From NCBI GenBank assembly GCA_913046125.1, contig CAJWRL010000040.1, positions 1 to 8,024 of the forward strand: 8,024 bases of DNA, read 5' to 3'. Origin of the DNA: an uncultured Gammaproteobacteria bacterium. GTDB taxonomy: Bacteria; Pseudomonadota; Gammaproteobacteria; GCA-002705445; GCA-002716945. Of the stretch, positions 6,596 to 8,024 are shown one piece after another. The translations under genes were made by a program, and so were the position numbers. The notes under the pieces were generated by a model. It made no database searches, had not been told where the DNA came from, and was given only the letters and a program-made list of their open reading frames with translations. Numbering within the stretch: position 1 is the first letter of the stretch; each line of letters opens with the position of its first letter.

Positions 6596-7927
6596 ATGAA
6601 TTTATACATCTACAACACCTTAACAAATAAAAAAGAGCAATTCGTGCCTCACAACCATGGTGAAGTAAATATGTATGTCTGTGGCCCAACTGTATACAGT
6701 GAACCACACATTGGTAATGCCAGGGCAGCTTTGATAGGCGATCTGTTCTATCGTATTCTCAGTGAGCTGTTCGATAATGTAACATATATTAGAAACCTCA
6801 CTGATGTTGATGATAAAATCATTATTGAGTCAGACAAGCTTGGTGTGGATATAAATAGACTTACAGAAGATATCACAAGAGTCTATCAAGCTAATATGTT
6901 GAAGCTAAATATGTTAAAACCAACACACGAACCGAAAGTTACTGAAAATATAGATAACATAATTGATACTATTCAAAAAATATTAAACAATAAGTCTGCA
7001 TATATTGCAGATAGTCATGTTGTTTTTGATATGGAGTCCTTTAGCCAATATGGTTCTCTATCAAATAAAAAATCTGAAGATCTAATAGATGGAGCAAGAA
7101 TCAAACCCGAGCCATATAAGAGAAATCCAAAGGATTTTGTATTATGGAAACCCTCATCCCATAAGTCTTGTGGATGGGATAGTCCTTGGGGATATGGCAG
7201 ACCCGGGTGGCACATTGAGTGCACTAGTATGATTAAAAGCATTATAGGTAATGATGCAACTCTGGATATTCATGGTGGAGGAAATGATCTAATATTCCCA
7301 CATCATGAAAATGAAATTGCTCAAGGATCATGCTGCTCTTCATCAGATTATTGTAATTATTGGTTTCATAATGGGATCGTATTAGTAGATAAGAAAAAAA
7401 TGTCAAAATCATTGGGTAATGTCATATCAGTTTCAGATATCCTAGAGGTGGAAAATCCCATTATAGTTAGAATTGCTTTGATGAGTGCACATTACAGACA
7501 GCCTTTGAATTGGACAGAAGATACTATGAATAACTCACGCAACATCTACGAAAAGATAACCTCTTCTCTTGAAATTGAATCATCTATGACAACAGAGAGA
7601 GATGATAAATTTATTGATCTTCTTTGCGACGATTTGAATACACCTAATGCACTACAGTATATTAGTAAGCAGGCACGAGACGCTAAGAGAGATAGTCGCG
7701 TATTGCCAAAGCTAAGACATAATTGCGGTCTTTTAGGCATTAAATCTAACAAAATTACTATAGACAAGTCTCTAGTTGATAAAATTGAATCTCTTATCTC
7801 TCTGAGGGAAGCTGCCAGAAAAAATAAAGATTATATCGAGGCAGACCGATTAAGAGATTTACTCTCAGATATGAACGTTGCTCTTAGTGATGGCTCTGAT
7901 GGAGTTTCCTGGAAAATTAAACACTAG
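6596..7927 (+). CDS. cysS: Cysteinyl-tRNA synthetase
   Basis: 443 residues, slightly under E. coli CysRS (461). It charges tRNA-Cys with cysteine in the cytosol. It is a class I synthetase with the HIGH-type motif as HIGN (38-41) and KMSKS at 268-272. The zinc ligands that select cysteine are all present: Cys29 in VCGPTVY, Cys209 in GWHIECTSM, and His236 and Glu240 in HHENE. NLTDVDDKI (67-75) and DGARIKPEPYKRNPKDFVLWKP are further family blocks. The C-terminal part contains the helical DALR-like and anticodon-binding regions, including EADRLRDLL and the terminal DGVSWKI. The ATG at 6596 places VCGPTVY at the usual distance from the N-terminus; no ribosome site is visible. It is divergent from the cyclophilin and followed by tRNA-Pro. 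Its stop codon lies in a palindrome. Confidence 0.98.
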   Translation: MNLYIYNTLTNKKEQFVPHNHGEVNMYVCGPTVYSEPHIGNARAALIGDLFYRILSELFDNVTYIRNLTDVDDKIIIESDKLGVDINRLTEDITRVYQANMLKLNMLKPTHEPKVTENIDNIIDTIQKILNNKSAYIADSHVVFDMESFSQYGSLSNKKSEDLIDGARIKPEPYKRNPKDFVLWKPSSHKSCGWDSPWGYGRPGWHIECTSMIKSIIGNDATLDIHGGGNDLIFPHHENEIAQGSCCSSSDYCNYWFHNGIVLVDKKKMSKSLGNVISVSDILEVENPIIVRIALMSAHYRQPLNWTEDTMNNSRNIYEKITSSLEIESSMTTERDDKFIDLLCDDLNTPNALQYISKQARDAKRDSRVLPKLRHNCGLLGIKSNKITIDKSLVDKIESLISLREAARKNKDYIEADRLRDLLSDMNVALSDGSDGVSWKIKH

Positions 7928-7949
7928 ATATATTTAATATATATCTAGT
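7923..7949. repeat. 11-bp perfect inverted repeat spanning the cysS stop codon
   Basis: ACTAGATATAT (7923-7933) and ATATATCTAGT (7939-7949) are exact reverse complements separated by TTAAT. The left arm contains the cysS stop TAG (7925-7927). The transcript could form a hairpin at the 3' end of cysS, but the stem has only two G-C pairs and there is no T run after it, so it does not meet the usual pattern of an intrinsic terminator. It could protect the mRNA end, bind a protein, or simply be an AT-rich accident, though 11 perfect pairs with a 5-base loop are more than expected casually. Confidence 0.6.
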
Positions 7950-7954
7950 ATAGG

Positions 7955-7960
7955 TATAAT
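7955..7960 (+). promoter_or_regulatory. -10 box of the tRNA-Pro promoter
   Basis: A perfect TATAAT ends 10 bases before the first base of the mature tRNA, the right distance for a start point at about 7966-7968. The -35 is weak: at standard spacing it would fall in the loop or right arm of the preceding palindrome (for example TTAATA at 7934-7939 with a short 15-base spacer). No TG extension precedes the -10. Confidence 0.6.
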
Positions 7961-7970
7961 ATCCAAAAAA

Positions 7971-8024
7971 CGGGGTGTAGCGCAGCTTGGTAGCGCGGCT
8001 GGTTTGGGACCAGTAGGTCGTAGG
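7971..8024 (+). tRNA. tRNA-Pro(UGG), 3' end cut by window
   Basis: 54 bases are present, ending exactly after the 5' arm of the T stem, so about 20 bases (plus CCA if encoded) are missing. The acceptor 5' strand is CGGGGTG, starting with the C1 typical of bacterial tRNA-Pro. T8 and A9 follow, then a D stem GCGC/GCGC (7980-7983 and 7993-7996) around AGCTTGGTA. The anticodon stem GCTGG/CCAGT (7998-8002 and 8010-8014) holds the loop TTTGGGA with anticodon TGG at 8005-8007. The stem's outermost pair is G-T. The variable loop is AGGTC and the T-stem strand GTAGG. The body closely resembles E. coli proM. The UGG anticodon with wobble can read most or all proline codons. Confidence 0.95.

Noticed and set aside
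6352..6630. A 92-codon plus-strand open frame before cysS
   Set aside because: It is antisense to the cyclophilin start and overlaps the cysS start out of frame, with no ribosome site or recognisable protein features.
7971..8024. tRNA-Pro as an integration site for a mobile element
   Set aside because: tRNA 3' ends are common attachment sites, but the 3' half is outside the window and no integrase or repeated tRNA fragment is visible.
1..8024. A previously undescribed system (defence, mobile, RNA-based or biosynthetic)
   Set aside because: Every long frame belongs to a well-known housekeeping family with intact motifs, and gaps between genes are all under 50 bases. There is no room or signal for an unknown system here.

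Overview
This window looks like an ordinary stretch of chromosome from an AT-rich, tightly packed Gram-negative bacterium, most likely a gammaproteobacterium with a small or streamlined genome. By eye G+C is about one third or less. The lineage clues are as follows. The order mucD-lepA-lepB-rnc-era-recO is the one known from Pseudomonas and relatives. A clear lpxH is present, whereas alphaproteobacteria usually use LpxI for that step. lpxH, a cyclophilin gene and cysS also lie next to each other, as they do loosely in Pseudomonas. A marine SAR86-like or similar free-living gammaproteobacterium would fit, but the genus cannot be fixed from this sequence.

Layout: bases 1-528 are the 3' end of a DegP/MucD-type periplasmic protease gene. 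A 39-base gap holding a possible promoter leads into a five-gene plus-strand block: lepA (568-2352), lepB (2357-3085), rnc (3078-3746), era (3733-4599) and recO (4600-5268). In this block genes are 4 bases apart, overlap by 8 and 14 bases, or abut exactly, so it is very probably one translationally coupled operon. A minus-strand pair follows, a cyclophilin with an N-terminal export/lipoprotein-like signal (6575-5976) and lpxH (5970-5260). The end of lpxH overlaps the end of recO by 9 bases. Only 20 bases separate the cyclophilin start from the divergent cysS (6596-7927). cysS ends inside an 11-bp perfect palindrome, then come a consensus -10 box and the first 54 bases of tRNA-Pro(UGG), which is cut by the window edge.

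The genes cover translation and ribosome maturation (LepA, RNase III, Era, CysRS, tRNA-Pro), protein export and envelope quality control (signal peptidase I, MucD/DegP, cyclophilin), lipid A synthesis (LpxH) and recombinational repair (RecO). All complete genes have intact family motifs and near-normal lengths. No gap between genes exceeds 50 bases. I found no mobile element, CRISPR array, toxin-antitoxin pair, defence gene or unrecognised protein, and so no support for a novel system. What merits a second look is small-scale: extreme compaction, scarce Shine-Dalgarno signals, a relocated cyclophilin, and two AT-only palindromes at gene ends.
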